Below are positions 1 through 12,081 of a DNA stretch of 64,000 nucleotides, one piece after another. The notes beneath the pieces are model-generated. The model was not told the DNA's origin. It searched no databases and saw only the letters and a list, made by a program, of their open reading frames with translations. The DNA is from Cryptomeria japonica (lineage: Eukaryota; Streptophyta; Pinopsida; Cupressales; Cupressaceae): NCBI RefSeq assembly GCF_030272615.1, contig NW_026729332.1, positions 32,195 to 96,194 of the forward strand, in the 5' to 3' direction. The translations under genes were made by a program, and so were the position numbers. Numbering within the stretch: position 1 is the stretch's first letter; every line of letters begins with the position of its first letter.

Positions 1-1015
1 AAAAACATCTAATTTATTCTAAAGAGAAAACTTATCAAATCAATTATGAAAAACATAATACAAAATTTCAAGTGATGTTTACAGTGGTGAAGCATTCGAT
101 CATTCCTTCCCTATCCAATACTAGTATTACTTTGTCTCAAAATTTAAAATGATATTTAGCATGGTCAAAAATTGAAACTTTGTTATCCATCCATTACTAG
201 CACGACTTTGTATCAAATGCATTTAACCATAGCTTTTTATTCAAAATTAAGTAAACTTAACTTTACTCTAAAGACAAACCTACTAGATAGTAGATCAAAA
301 TTTCATGTAATCCTTATAGGAATGAAACATTGAAACTTTCCTCACCCATCTAGTACTAGTACTACATTGCCTCAAATTTCTACGCGATGTTTGTAAGATT
401 GGAAGCTTTGAAAAATTTCTTACCCATCCATTAATATCTAAAATAAAATTTAAGGTGAAATTTACATTGGTCAAGAATTTGAACTTTTTAACCCATATAC
501 TACTAGAACTACTTTAACTCAAATGAACTTAGTTATGAAGTTCCTTTCAAAATTAAAAAAACACTTAAAACTTCCTCTAAAGACAAAATTTATTAAACTG
601 TTTTAAAAAATATTTTACAATATTTTAGGTAATGTTTACAATGATCAAACATTGGAATTTTGGTTACCCATTCATTATTGATACTAATTTGAGTCAATTA
701 TGTTTAATCATGGGATTTTACTTTAAAATAAAGAACACTTTAACGTTTTCTCTATTGACAAAACCTGCCAAAGCAATTAAGAAAATGTAGTACAAAATTT
801 TAGGTGATGTTTAATCGAGATAAGTATTCAAAATTTTTTTACCCTTCCATTAGTAGTAGTGCTTTGACTAAAATGCATTTAATCATGGAGTTAACTTAGA
901 ATAAATAATAATTAATTTTCCACTAAACACAATACCTAGAAAACCATTAAAAAAATATACAAACGTTTCGGTGGTAATGTTACCAAAATTTTATCACACT
1001 TAAAAAACTTGGTGA
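1..1015. repeat. Diverged satellite-like repeat, block A copy 1
   Basis: The block is built from degenerate copies of a unit with the words 'ttttaggtgatgttta', 'cccatccattactagtact' and 'tctaaagacaaaacctacc'. The first word recurs near 62, 142, 297, 378, 450, 620 and 803, giving irregular steps of about 80 and 155-185 bp. The same block occurs near 15,757-16,650 and 51,560-52,060, and looser relatives at 18,070-19,376, 23,884-24,200 and 62,990-63,120. No protein-coding signal is seen. It could be an old tandem satellite or the remains of an unknown element. Confidence 0.7.
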
Positions 1016-1209
1016 CCTACACCAAGTCTTATGTATTGCAGAGAAAAGGTACACAATTTTTTTCCAAGTTTACTATCTTTATTAAAAAAAATGTATGCCA
1101 TACAAGTATCTTATTTCCAATATGAAATATATGAATCAAGAAAGAAAACATCTGCATGTAATATATCTTTATTTATAAAGAGAAAACTATTCACAAGATC
1201 CCACACAAG

Positions 1210-1395
1210 TCATGGGAATAGCTGAGAAAAGATCACATTGATCATAGAAATGCAAACACAAAAGGAACAGAAGAATGTAGGAAGAAGGGAAAGAAAGAAC
1301 CCATCATTGCTTGAATAGGTTGATGAATTCTGGAGAAGGGTCTTCTGGTTAGCTTCGTAGATCCAATCATCCCGTTGTCCACTCCATGAGATGAC
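1210..1395 (-). other. Possible exon fragment behind a splice-acceptor-like site
   Basis: On the minus strand a pyrimidine-rich run ending in CAG (about 1,396-1,415) resembles a 3' splice site. It is followed by an open stretch of about 61 codons beginning V-I-S-W-S-G-Q and ending in TGA at 1,210-1,212. A second frame over the same bases stays open for a similar length, so coding is not established. I recognise no family. It may be a captured exon fragment or chance. Confidence 0.18.
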
Positions 1396-1674
1396 CTGAA
1401 ATAGAGAGAAAAATAATTTCGTTAGAGCTCCGGCTTACTCCTACATACATAAACCTACTCCTACTGTGCATGCACCGCTATATGAGATTCATAACAGAGA
1501 AGATCAATGTAGAAAAGATGTAATGAGAAAACAACAAGTATCATGTTTTATCTAACTTGTTTGTTCCATGTGCAGATACAGGTTTCCATCTAATAAATAT
1601 CAAGTATGTGGGTTAAAATGGGCTTTCGAAGGGGTTAAGCTCAACATACATGTCACTACTCACAAAATATTTAC

Positions 1675-2330
1675 AAGGTTGATGGTAATCCCAACAAACA
1701 AGAGATATATAGGTTGGATTCCTAGAACTTTGACCATTAAATATACTTGGCTTTTCTTTATTGCTTCCAACATTTTACCTTTGGATCTTTTTTGAAATAC
1801 AAAGTGCTTATTGAAACATTGAATGATTTGAATGAACCATTTTTTAAAATAATATTATATTACCTCATTACAAGTATGTAATTCTATTAGATTTAAAAAA
1901 TAATGGATGAAATAGATGATATGTTTCTCTATAATAATTGAGCCTAGGTTAACTATTTTAGAATTCTACAAAGTATTGAGTGAATTAAAAGTGCTCTACA
2001 AATATTATATCAACTTCCAACTACCCTTTGTATGGATTCTTTCTTTTATAGAGCTCTTATTGTCATGATGCTAGATGCAACCTAACTCTACAATCACAAA
2101 GTCACAATCTAGACTTGGTAAACTTCCCAACTATGATACCGCTTAGATTATTGATATTTCAATTAATGATTTCTTCATCTTTTTAATTTTTTAAATTCGT
2201 GCATGTAAAAAAATTTAAGAATCATCACCTATTTACATCAATTGATTAATCTTATTTATTTCTCAATAATATATTTCATTAAAAATCAGTATACTATTAT
2301 TGTAATATAAAATATTATTAATATATTTAT
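1675..2330. repeat. Segmental repeat block B, copy 1
   Basis: This stretch matches 34,120-34,745 base for base over most of its length with scattered substitutions. Both contain 'agaactttgaccatta' followed by 'tatacttggcttt', and the same AT-rich tail with 'atttcaattaatgattt'. It is non-coding and is one block of the cassette that recurs through the window. Confidence 0.7.
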
Positions 2331-4184
2331 TTTATAATCATCTCTAAACACAAAGTTCACTTAACACATACCAATCAATTGTTATATTTAGAAGAAACAC
2401 AACCACTAGTTGTCACAACAAAACTAAACTATCCTTTCAAAATTAGAAAGTTCATTGTGTGATGCATTTGTCTTTCCATTGTTCAAGATGGAAAAAGACA
2501 TGTCGATCTAAGCATGAATGCAAATTGAATGTTCAATTGCATATTCCGAACATTTTCTAGGCAACGAATTATAAGTATTCATGATCAAACCAAATGTTGT
2601 GTGCATTTCTAGTCATTACCAACCATTGTTCCCACTAAATAAAATGAAAGTCACATAAAAAAATTTATTGACTAAATTTCTTTTAGAGCAACTCTTCCCA
2701 ACAAATAAAAGTCACATAATTGACTTAGAGAATGTGATAAACTAGAATTGTATTAAATAGATATTTTGTGAGCTTACACAACAATGAACAACCTTTTAAA
2801 TTATAATAAAATATTTTAAATTTTTTATTAAAAATTATTCATCAAAGATATATATATTTAGTTGAAAAATATTATATATTTGAAGAATATAAATTAATGG
2901 TTATAAAATTAATCTAATTTCTAAGATAATAATTTTATTATAATGTTATTTTTATTTTGTACATTAATTAAAGTACATATGGAAAAATAGTTAGCTATAA
3001 TTATAATTATTTTTAAAATTTTCTTATAAAATATTATGCTAAAATCATGTAATTTTAGGAACAACATTTAAAAAGTTTTCTTTAGTAAAAGTATATTATT
3101 CATGTTAATCACTTTTCATTAAAAGCACTCAATAAATATTCCTAAATATTCTTGATCTTTTTGTTTACCTATATCAAGATATGAGAATGTGTTATGTGGT
3201 ATAATTTGAACAATTCTTTTCGAGGAAAATATAAATTTTCAATGTGAAGACTAAAATACAAAGTTAATTAAAATTTTAAAAATCCATAAAAATATTCAGC
3301 TCCATTGCATTCATCATATACAGTTTCTCTCATTAGAAATAAGAAAATGTCCATACAATAAGTTTAATCTATATATAAATTATACGATGATGTACTAAAT
3401 GTGATGCTAGAATATATTATGTAATTAAGGAATTCTCTAGAATTTATAATTCATTCTCATGTTTATGCATTCATTTTAGATTATATACATATAATACCTA
3501 TTTCATTCTTAAAAGTTGCACAATATATACTAATCTATTAATCTTCCTACTATACTCCTTAGTTCTCACTTATATGCTTCCTACACTTTAATTAATAGAT
3601 CTTCGAGTTTATGATTCCTTGGTTGCATATATTCACTCAAACCAGTTTTACACATTATATGGTACATTTTTTTTTACATTATAGAACTAGAAAGCTGCTA
3701 GATATGGTTTGAACTAGTTTGCTAGAAAGGATTCCTAATTTTTTTTAAGAAGGTGGGTATTCTTAGACAATAATTACCCCATATTTGCCTTTTTGGAAGG
3801 TATGTATCCCTAATGAGGATCCCTTCTCTTTGTTTCAAACTGCATATCCTTGATAAAGATCCCTTTACCCTTATTTGAATATGTATATTTCATTTGTGAT
3901 GATTCCTTCCTTTCTTAGAGGTGTGTACATCATTCATAAGGATATGTTACTCACTTGGATGCATGCATCATTATTGTGGATCTCTTCTTCATGTTGAAGG
4001 TGTGTTTTCTTGATATGGATCTCTCTCTTATCCTTGAGGTATTAGTATAAAAATATGCTAACATATAAAGGGGAGTATATTACCTCCTTTTTGTGTATTA
4101 TTTTCTTTGGTGTGCCCCATAAGTGGTGGCATTGTGTTGCATAACACCCCCTAAGGTGTGATCATCAAATCTATCTCTTACAGT
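2331..4184. other. AT-rich intergenic DNA with degenerate ~58-bp repeats
   Basis: No convincing coding region is present. From about 3,750 to 4,045 an imperfect motif of the form 'aaggtgtgtatccttgat' followed by 'gatcccttctctt' recurs five or six times at roughly 50-60 bp spacing. The other copy of this cassette (34,746-35,204) lacks this segment, so it is an insertion here or a deletion there. Confidence 0.45.
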
Positions 4185-4683
4185 TTTTGTGGTATATGAC
4201 TTCTCTTGATCATCTACTATAGTGTGAGCTATTAGTGTGATCCATTTTTACATTCCCTAAGGTTTTTATTGTATATGATTCAACCAATATAACATAAATT
4301 TCTAGCCAATGACATCCATTTCATATGACTCATCATGATCATCTAGTACGACATGGCTTGCTATTTTGATCTCTATTGTTGTTTACATTCCATAAAGAAT
4401 TTATTATATAGTAGAGTGTGTCTTTCTAGTTTCTTTTTTTGTTCTTGTTTATGTTTCTTAAGGAATTAGTCACCTAATATAGTGTGGCTTGCTAGTTGTG
4501 ATTGTTTAGCATAGCAATATATGGATCACCCAACATAACACAACTTGTTGGATGGTGGAATCCATACCGTATACATTTCATTGCAAGAAGTTGAGTCCAC
4601 ATAAAGTTCCTAAAGTGGATGTTATTTTTCTTGATTTTTAAAATTTCTCACAATTGATCTTAAAAATTGAAATACTTAAAGAT
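4185..4683. repeat. Segmental repeat block C, copy 1 (gypsy insertion site)
   Basis: The block matches 35,205-35,715, including 'gatcacccaacataaca' and the run 'attgaaatacttaaagatt'. In this copy the match stops at about 4,685, where the Ty3-gypsy LTR begins. The 35.7-kb copy continues uninterrupted, so it serves as an empty-site reference for the insertion. Confidence 0.7.
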
Positions 4684-5728
4684 TGAAACACTTCACCTAG
4701 TTGGTGTTGCTCAATTCCACCAACTCACCAGGCCTAGTTGCACTCTAGACCTCCAAGTACTTCTCAATCTCTTCTAGGGATTGATTCTTTACCATTCTAA
4801 GGTGTTTTCTTTAGGTGTTTTGGTTATGAACCCTATCAATTCACAGTGCTTCTCAGGTGCTCAATTCTGGCCTCTTGGCTTCAACTTGTCAAAATGACCT
4901 CCTATTGTTGTGGGATGATGCAAATGTGTGGAGGTGTCTTATAACATGTTTTGAATTCATTTAGGATCCATTAGTGGTTTGGAATCATTAGGTTTCTTAC
5001 CGATTTCAAAATCTTGCCTAGAAAAGGGCTATAAGGAATGAGCCCCACTTTGGCCTCCAAATCCGGTTTTCTATGGCTTGAAGGAAAACGATGCAAAAGA
5101 ACCTCAAATAAATTTGGATTTTATTCAAAGATACACCTAACCCTAAAGGATTTTTGTGGTTTTGGCCCCTTGTTTCACCGCACAATGTACTAACCCCAAA
5201 ATGAAGGCTTTGAAGGGTTTACTAGGCCTTTAACAGGCAGTGAATGAACAAGTTGGGGTTTTGGCATCAAATGGATTTTTAAAAGCTCCTCCCTTAATGA
5301 AAAAATCTATCCCAACTCCATGGACCCCTCCAAACTCTGAAATGGTGATTTGGCACACACCCCTGCAATTAGCACTTCATTTTCACCTTGTTTCCTCTTG
5401 TCGGGTTGCTCCTTGACTCACCTAGAACAAGGTGATAGTCATACTTCAACTCTTCTCCAGAACTTGAACCTAAATATTTAAAATGTAAAGCTGGTTTCCT
5501 ACAATTTCCCAACTAGACATGATGGCAGCACATGTGGAACTCATGGGGCAACCATATTTACAAGAGAACTGCTATATACAAGCCAAAACTAGCTGCTTGC
5601 AAACTTAAGCAAGAAAACACCAATGAACAGTATTTATAAAACTCTAAATTGAACCAAAAACACAAAAACACACAAGAGTAACTCAACCTAGGCCTAAATT
5701 GAAACAAAATACTAACTCTTGGACCCTC
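4684..5728 (-). repeat. 3' LTR of the Ty3-gypsy element
   Basis: It aligns with 10,576-12,081, from 'cacttcacctagttggtgtt' to 'actaactcttggaccctc'. Compared with the right copy it lacks about 20 bp just inside its outer edge and the 462-bp segment at 11,571-12,032. Confidence 0.85.
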
Positions 5729-5841
5729 CTGGAGTCCTTATTCACTACTGACTTCTCTTGGGTCAGTACAAGCCAAAATTGTGAAAAATAATTTTCCTAA
5801 GTCCTAGGTGCTCCTGCACCATTCTCCCAAACAAAAGAAGA

Positions 5842-7605
5842 TCATGTCACCTCTTTGGAAATCATATTCTGATCAATCCCAAGCTTCTTAAACTCTATCT
5901 CAATCACCCATGTAGCTTCAACATCATACATACCCTGCCATTTGATGAGGTGCTCCCAATAGGCTTGATGCCTTGTCTTCTTGGCAATCCTTGAACTCAA
6001 CACCTTCTTGGCCTGTGGATTTGGTTTGGCTGGTAATTGAAGGTGGTTCACATCATCTAATACCTCTGAGTGACTACAATATGAACCTTGAATCAGTGCC
6101 TTATAGGCAATTAACTCTGCTATGTTGAAAATCAGTGACAATCCTATGTCACTAGGTAGATCTACCTTGTATGCATTTTCTCCATACTTTGCTAGAATGG
6201 TACATGGACCTATCCTTCTCATTTTTAACTTGTTAGGCACTCCTTGTTTTAGCCTTTCTTTTTTAAGGTGCACCATGACAAGATCTCCCACTTGAAATTG
6301 TAGATTTTTCCTCCTTTCATCAACTTTTTGCTTGAGTTTTCTTATGTGCTCCTTCAATGCTTGCTTGAGTTTGCTTGTGTTCTCCTTCAATGCTTGCTTG
6401 ACTGATTCATGTACTTCCTTTATTGATTAAGCAAAGTCTTTAGCATATCCATTTCTTACTGCTACACTACCTAAGTCTCTCAACTCCAAAATTCCTCTTG
6501 GGTGCACTCCATAGACCACCTCAAAAGGGCTCTTTCCAGTAGTCCTATTCATGGTATCATTGTATGCATATTCAGCTTGTGAGAGTACTTGATCCCATGT
6601 CTGACCATATTCCTTAGTAAGGCACCTTAATAAGTTTTCCAAGCTCCTATTCACCACTTTGGTCTACCCATCTGTTTGAGGATGATAGGCTAATCCAAAA
6701 GAGAGGTTGGTGCCAAGATTTTGCCAAAGTGTCTTCCAAAAATTACTCATGAACTTTGAATCTCTATCTGAAACAATTCTCATGGGTAAACCATGTATCC
6801 TCACTACCTCTTTGAAGAACAATTGAGCTATTTGGCATGCATCATGAGTAGTCTTGCAAGGCACAAAGTGAGCCATTTTGCTAAATCTCTCCACAATGAC
6901 ATAAATGTTGTCATATCCCTATTTTGTCCTTGGTAAAAATACTACAAAGTCCATACTAATGCATTCCCAAGGTCTATTTGGTATAGGAAGAGGTTGGTAT
7001 AAAATGGCATTTGTAGAAGTACCTTTGGCCTTTTGGCAAACTATGCAAGTCTCCATATACTTCTTCACATCTTGACCCATCCTTGGCCAATAGTAGTACC
7101 TCTGAACCAACTCTTGAGTCTTATTGACTCCAAAATATCCACTAAGGATGCCATTATGCTTCTCTTGTATGAGATTTTCCCTCATTGAGCCTCTAGACAC
7201 ACAAAGCTGCCCACCTCTAAACAATAGTCCGTTTTGCAAAGTAAAATCAGAATACTTACCGTGGAAGTGGTTTTGATACTCCTTAAACACCTTGTAGGCA
7301 TTTGAGAAGTCTTCATCCTCTAGATATAAGCCTCTAAAACTGTCAACACCTATGCTTCTCAATTGGATCTCTTGGACTGTCAAAAGTCTTCTACTCAATG
7401 CATCAACTACCCGGTTTAACTGCCCTTTCTTGTGCTTAATGGTGGATGTATAGGCCTGCATATACTCCACCCATTTCATATGCTTATGACTGAGTTTATC
7501 TTGTGATTTTAGGAAACTCAATGCTTGGTTGTTTGTATAGACTACAAATTCCTTAGGGAGGAGATAGTGTCTCCACTTTCTCAAAGCCTGCACTAAAGCA
7601 TACAA
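5842..7605 (-). pseudogene. Ty3-gypsy RNase H end, integrase and chromodomain (broken)
   Basis: This is the 3' half of the gypsy pol. It reads from the end of RNase H (LELYAL just upstream; YTNNQAL where YTDHQAL is usual), through the integrase zinc-binding region (H-N-G then Y in place of the second His, and CIVCQKAK) and the catalytic core ([31 protein letters not shown]). It continues to a C-terminal GDLVMVHL/KYGENAYKVDLP module and a chromodomain ending HLIKWQGMYDVEATW. In life these parts cut and join element DNA, and the chromodomain would bind histone marks to steer integration. Stops near 6,391-6,426, 6,658-6,663 and 6,895-6,918 split it into four frames, so no working integrase is made. 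Confidence 0.88.
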
Positions 7606-8628
7606 CTCAAGATCATAAGAGGAGTATTTCTTCTTGGAATCACTTAGCTTCTCACTATGGAAAGCTACTGGTCTTTCTTATTGGCTTAGGCCAACACCTA
7701 CTGCAACATTGCTTGCATCAAATTCTACAATGAAAAGTTTCTCAAAACTAGGCAACACTAGCACCAGTTGAGTAGCTATCTTCCCCTTCAAGGTTTCAAA
7801 ACCTTTGTTGGCTTCCTCATTCCCCTAAAATTTTGCCTTCATTCCACCTCTAATGGTGTCTAACATTGGTGCACATATAGCACTGAATTGCCTAATGTAA
7901 CATTGGTGCACATATAGCACTGAATTGCCTAATGAACTTCCTATAGTACTGAGCTAGTCCATGGAAGCTTCTCACCTCTATTGCTGATTTAGGAGTGGGC
8001 CAATTTACTCTGGATTCAACCTTGTTGGGATCCATCTTGAGGTTTCCTTGACACAATACAAACCCAAGGTAAACCAACTCTTGCTTGACAAACTCACACT
8101 TATCCAAGTTCATGGTTAGCTTTTCATCATACAATCTTTGTAATGCATCTTGCAAATGAGTAATATGATCTTCCCTATCCTTACTGAAAATGAGAATTTC
8201 ATCTAGATATACCACCACAAATTTACCTATGAAATCCTTCATCACCTCATGAAGGTGCTTGGATCATTGGATAATCCAAATGGCATTACAAGCCACTCAT
8301 AAAGTCCCTCTGTTGTCTTGAATGTTGTTTTCCACTCATCACCCTCTTTAATCCTAATTTGGTGATATGCACTTTTAAGGTCACTCTTGGTAAAGCACTT
8401 AGATTCCCCTAAACAATCCATGAGGTCTTCTATTCTAGGAATAGGGAACCTATATCTGATGGTGATCCTATTTATGGCTCTATAATCAGTACACAACCTC
8501 CAAGTACCACCTTTCTTTGGGGCTAACACAGTAGGCACAGCACAAGGGCTAATGCTTTTCCTAATTAGGCCTTGGTCTAAGAGCTCTTGGATTTTCTTGG
8601 CAATCTCAACTTCTTGTTGGGAAGTCAT
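7606..8628 (-). pseudogene. Ty3-gypsy reverse transcriptase and RNase H core (broken)
   Basis: Reverse transcriptase motifs are clear on the minus strand: [45 protein letters not shown], then YLDEIL where the family has YLDDIL. The second catalytic Asp is therefore Glu. A one-base loss near 8,243 shifts the frame between STFMR and MKDF. An exact 37-bp tandem duplication (7,861-7,897 and 7,898-7,934) disrupts the end of the domain. RNase H follows with FIVEFDAS and LELYAL, but a TAA (plus-strand tta at about 7,678) interrupts it just after VGLSQ. The enzyme would have copied element RNA to DNA; this copy cannot. Confidence 0.88.
7861..7934. repeat. Exact 37-bp tandem duplication in gypsy pol
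   Basis: The 37 bases starting 'taacattggtgcacatat' at 7,861-7,897 are repeated without change at 7,898-7,934. 37 is not a multiple of three, so the duplication shifts the pol frame. Being exact, it is recent compared with the rest of the decay. Confidence 0.95.
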
Positions 8629-8864
8629 CTTATAAGTTGCCTTGTTAAGTAAGGACGCTCTGGGAATGAAGTCTATTTGATGGCTTATGGCTCTTTTAGG
8701 AGGTAATGTGGCTGGTTGTCCATCACTTACTATGCCTCTTTGAATTTCTTCAACAAATCTTTCACCTCTTTTGGCAAATCTAACTATTCTTTCTTGTCTT
8801 CCTCTTTAGGGTTCATCACTACTGCGAATCCTACACCTTCACCTTCCTCAAGTGTCTTCAAAAA

Positions 8865-10440
8865 CTATTTTTCACTTACCAAAAGAACATTAGGACCTAC
8901 TGCCCTTTTCTCACCTTCCTCAAGGATAAAGTGAATCTTGAATGTGACTCCATCTTTCTTGAATGAGTATGCATTCTTGGCTCCATCATGGACAGCTTGT
9001 CTATCAAATTGCCATGGTATTCCTAATAGGAGATGACATGCATCCATGGGTAGGACATCGTTTAATACCTTGTCCTTATACCTTCCAATGGTAAAATCCA
9101 CCCATGCTTGCTCATTGACTAGAACATGTTGCACTTTTTTTAACCAAGTGACTCTACAAGGATTGTTGTGAGGTATCCTTTGCAATTTGAGTTTACTCAC
9201 TGCCTCTTCTGATACAATATTGTCTGTAGACCCTGAATCAATGATCGCTTTGCACACTTTGTCCATAATCTTGCATTTGATTCTAAATAAGGACTTTCTT
9301 TGGCTAGGCTCTTCTCTGATCGGTTCTTTGATCAAAGTTCTCCTTATCATCAAGTTGTCACCTACTTTTGACTCTAAGGAAACCTCTGAGGTCTTGCTCC
9401 TTGAAGACTCTTCTTGAAGATAGTTCACTCTTATTTCACTACCTTGTGATGATGATCCCTTCTTTGGACACCTATATGCTGGATGGCCAAGTTGGTTACA
9501 ATGGTAACACTTCATTGTTGCAAAATATGAGGAAACTCTACCTTGACCACTACATCTTCCCCTGGAACCGCTATTTGATCCCCTTCCTCTACTGAATCCT
9601 CCTCTACTAGTGCCACTCTCTTGCTGCTCTATGAGTTTGGACTCACCTTGTGTTCTTTGTTCAGTACTTCTTCCTCCAAAGCCTCCCCTATGGCCTCTAT
9701 TGCTGCTTGAGTCATGTTTTCTTTTCAGTTTTTCCTGCACCTTAAGGGCAAGTTGAATGGTTTGATGGACTATTTTTGGGCTCATTAGGCTGATTTCTTC
9801 TTGCATGTTCCACCGTAGACCATTTAGGTACCTAGCAACCTTGAGACTCTCTTCTTCCACCACATGAGATCTAAGGCTAAGTTTGTGAAACTCCTCCATG
9901 TAGCTACTAACATAAAGGTCTTTTTGTCTTAAATTCTTTCTCTTCCTATGAATTTGCACTTCATAGTCATCAGGGAGGTAGACTTCTTTAATTTTTACTA
10001 GCATCCCTTTCCAAGAAGAGATGGGTGCTTTGTCCATTTTCTTCCTCTCATCTTGTACAAATTGCCACCATGTGAGAGAAACTCCTCTCATCCTCTACTT
10101 GTCTACCATGAATCTCTGGGCTTCAGTTATACCTTCACATTCAAAGTGGTTCTCCATACCTTCTATCCATTCTAGGACCACTTTTGGCTCCATCTTACCA
10201 GTGAACAATGGCAATCCTTCTAGTGATTTACCACTCAAGGCTTTCAACACCTTCAGGAAAGGTTCTTGCTCTAGGATAGGATTTGGTTCAGGCACTTTGT
10301 CTATCTCTAACACTTCTTTACCCTTCCCTTCTACTCCTTCAACCTTTACCAACACTTCATCAGCCTTAGTTTCAATTGCACCAGGCTTACTCTCCAATTC
10401 AATCAATTTCTCTTTCGGGAGTCTATTCTCTTCCTCCTAA
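8865..10440 (-). pseudogene. Ty3-gypsy gag and protease (broken)
   Basis: The reading frame from about 10,406 to 8,865 contains a retrotransposon gag domain (SLTWWQFVQDER through LRSHVVEEESLKVARYLNGL), a Gly/Arg/Ser-rich stretch and a zinc knuckle CYHCNQLGHPAYRC. An aspartic protease active site follows, AIIDSGSTDNIVSEEA. Gag would form the virus-like particle and bind RNA; the protease would cut the polyprotein. A stop at about 10,092-10,094 separates an acidic N-terminal part from the gag core. The remaining 408 codons are open, so this is the best preserved part of the element. Confidence 0.87.
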
Positions 10441-10537
10441 TCATCCACTTTCCTTGCCAACTCTGCATTGGTCACCATGATTTTGTCTCTTATAGATTCC
10501 ACTAAGGACATCAACACTTTTTGCCCAAATCTTATAG

Positions 10538-10552
10538 TCTCTGATACCAATT
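10538..10552 (-). promoter_or_regulatory. Primer-binding site of the Ty3-gypsy element
   Basis: Plus-strand 'tctctgataccaatt' reads on the minus strand as aattggtatcagaga, matching the 3' end complement of plant initiator-Met tRNA. It lies immediately inside the right LTR, whose first bases on the plus strand are tgatgagg. Confidence 0.88.
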
Positions 10553-12081
10553 TGATGAGGTTTACCAAGCCTGCTCAACACTTCACCTAGTTGGTGTTGC
10601 TCAATTCCACCAACTCACCAGGCCTAATTTCACTCTATACCTCCAATTCCTTCTCAATATATTCTAGGGCTTGATTCTTAACCATTCTAAGGTGTTTTCT
10701 TTGGGTGTTTTGGTTAGGAACCCTATCAATTCACAATGCTTCTCAGGTGCTCAATTCTGGCCTCTTGGCTTCAACTTGTCAAACTGACCTCTTGCTATTG
10801 TGGGATGATGCAGAGGTGTGCAGGTATCTTCTAACATGTTTTGAATGTATTTAGGGTCCATTAGTGGTTTGCAATCATTAGGTTTCTTACTGATTTCAAA
10901 ATCTTGCCTAGAAAAGGGCTACAAGGAATGAGCCCCAAATAGGCCTCTAAATCCGATTTTCTAGGGCTTGAAGGAAAATTATGCAAAAGACCCCAAAATA
11001 AGTTTGGATTTTCTTCAAAGATACACCTAACACTAAAGTATTTTTTTGGTTTTGGCCCCTGGTTTCACCGTACAATGTACTAACCCAAAAATGAGGGTTT
11101 TGAAGGGTTTACTAGGCCTTTAACGAGCAGTGAATGAACAAGTTGGGGTTTTGGCATCAAATTGCTTTTTCAAATCTCCTCCTTGCATGGAAAACTCTAT
11201 CCCAACTCCATGGACCCCTCCAAACTCTGAAATGGTGATTTGGCACACACCCCTGCACTTAGCACTTCATTTTCACCTTATTTCCTCTAGCCTGGTTGCT
11301 CGTGGACTCGCCTAGAACAAGGTGACAGTCATACTTAAACTCTTCTCTAGAACTTGAACCTACATATGTACAATGTATAGGTGGTTTCCTATCATGTCCC
11401 AACTATCCATGATTTCAGCACGTGTGGAACTCATGGGGCAACCATATTTACAAGAAAACTGCTATATACAAGCCAAAACTGGTTGCTTGCAAACTTAAGC
11501 AAGAAAACACCAATGAATAGTATTTAAAAAACTCTAAATTGAATCAACAACACAATAAAACATAAGAGTAAATTAATCCATTTTTGAATCAATGGATTCA
11601 ATCCATATTCAATTGCAAAATGAGTGAAATCAAACCAAAATGTTGTCAACAAGACTGAAAATGAGTAGTTTCAGTTGTTGAAATTACATCACACACTTCT
11701 CTAACCTTGGTAAACATGAAAGAGATGGTATTCAGAGCTTTCCCACATGTGGAGTCCTCCTAGGGCATTGAACAAACCCTAACTCCACCGCTAACCAATT
11801 CAGGACAAAAGTTGTCATGACAACTTTTTGCAACTTTGTGATTTTTGCACTTTTGGTCTCTCCAACCTATAAGAAATATTCCAAGTAATCACATATGAAT
11901 TTTGAAACATTTCTATGACCTATTTAACCCTCCCTAATGCCTATAGCATGTTTTGACACTTTTGACCATCAAGAAGGTCAACCACCTACTCAAACCCACT
12001 ATTTACATAAAAATGCAAACCTAAGAAGAATGAACTCAACCTAGGCCTACATTGACACACAATACTAACTCTTGGACCCTC
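10553..12081 (-). repeat. 5' LTR of the Ty3-gypsy element, with a 462-bp indel
   Basis: The right LTR aligns with the left one, but 11,571-12,032 has no counterpart there. Homology resumes at 'actcaacctaggcct' near 12,034 and ends at about 12,081. The extra 462 bp are either a later insertion here or a deletion in the left LTR. No coding sequence is seen in it. Confidence 0.82.

Larger units (their letters stand above)
4684..12081 (-). mobile_element. Ty3-gypsy chromovirus LTR retrotransposon, decayed
   Basis: The element lies on the minus strand. The left (3') LTR is about 4,684-5,728 and the right (5') LTR about 10,553-12,081. The primer-binding site is the complement of TTGGTATCAGAG at 10,540-10,552, matching initiator-Met tRNA. 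A short purine tract (minus-strand AGGAGGG) abuts the left LTR. Internal order on the minus strand is gag, protease, reverse transcriptase, RNase H, integrase and chromodomain, which is diagnostic for Ty3-gypsy chromoviruses. Every domain carries stops, frameshifts or lost catalytic residues. The outermost ~20 bp of the left LTR are missing relative to the right LTR, and a clean target duplication is not visible. Confidence 0.9.
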
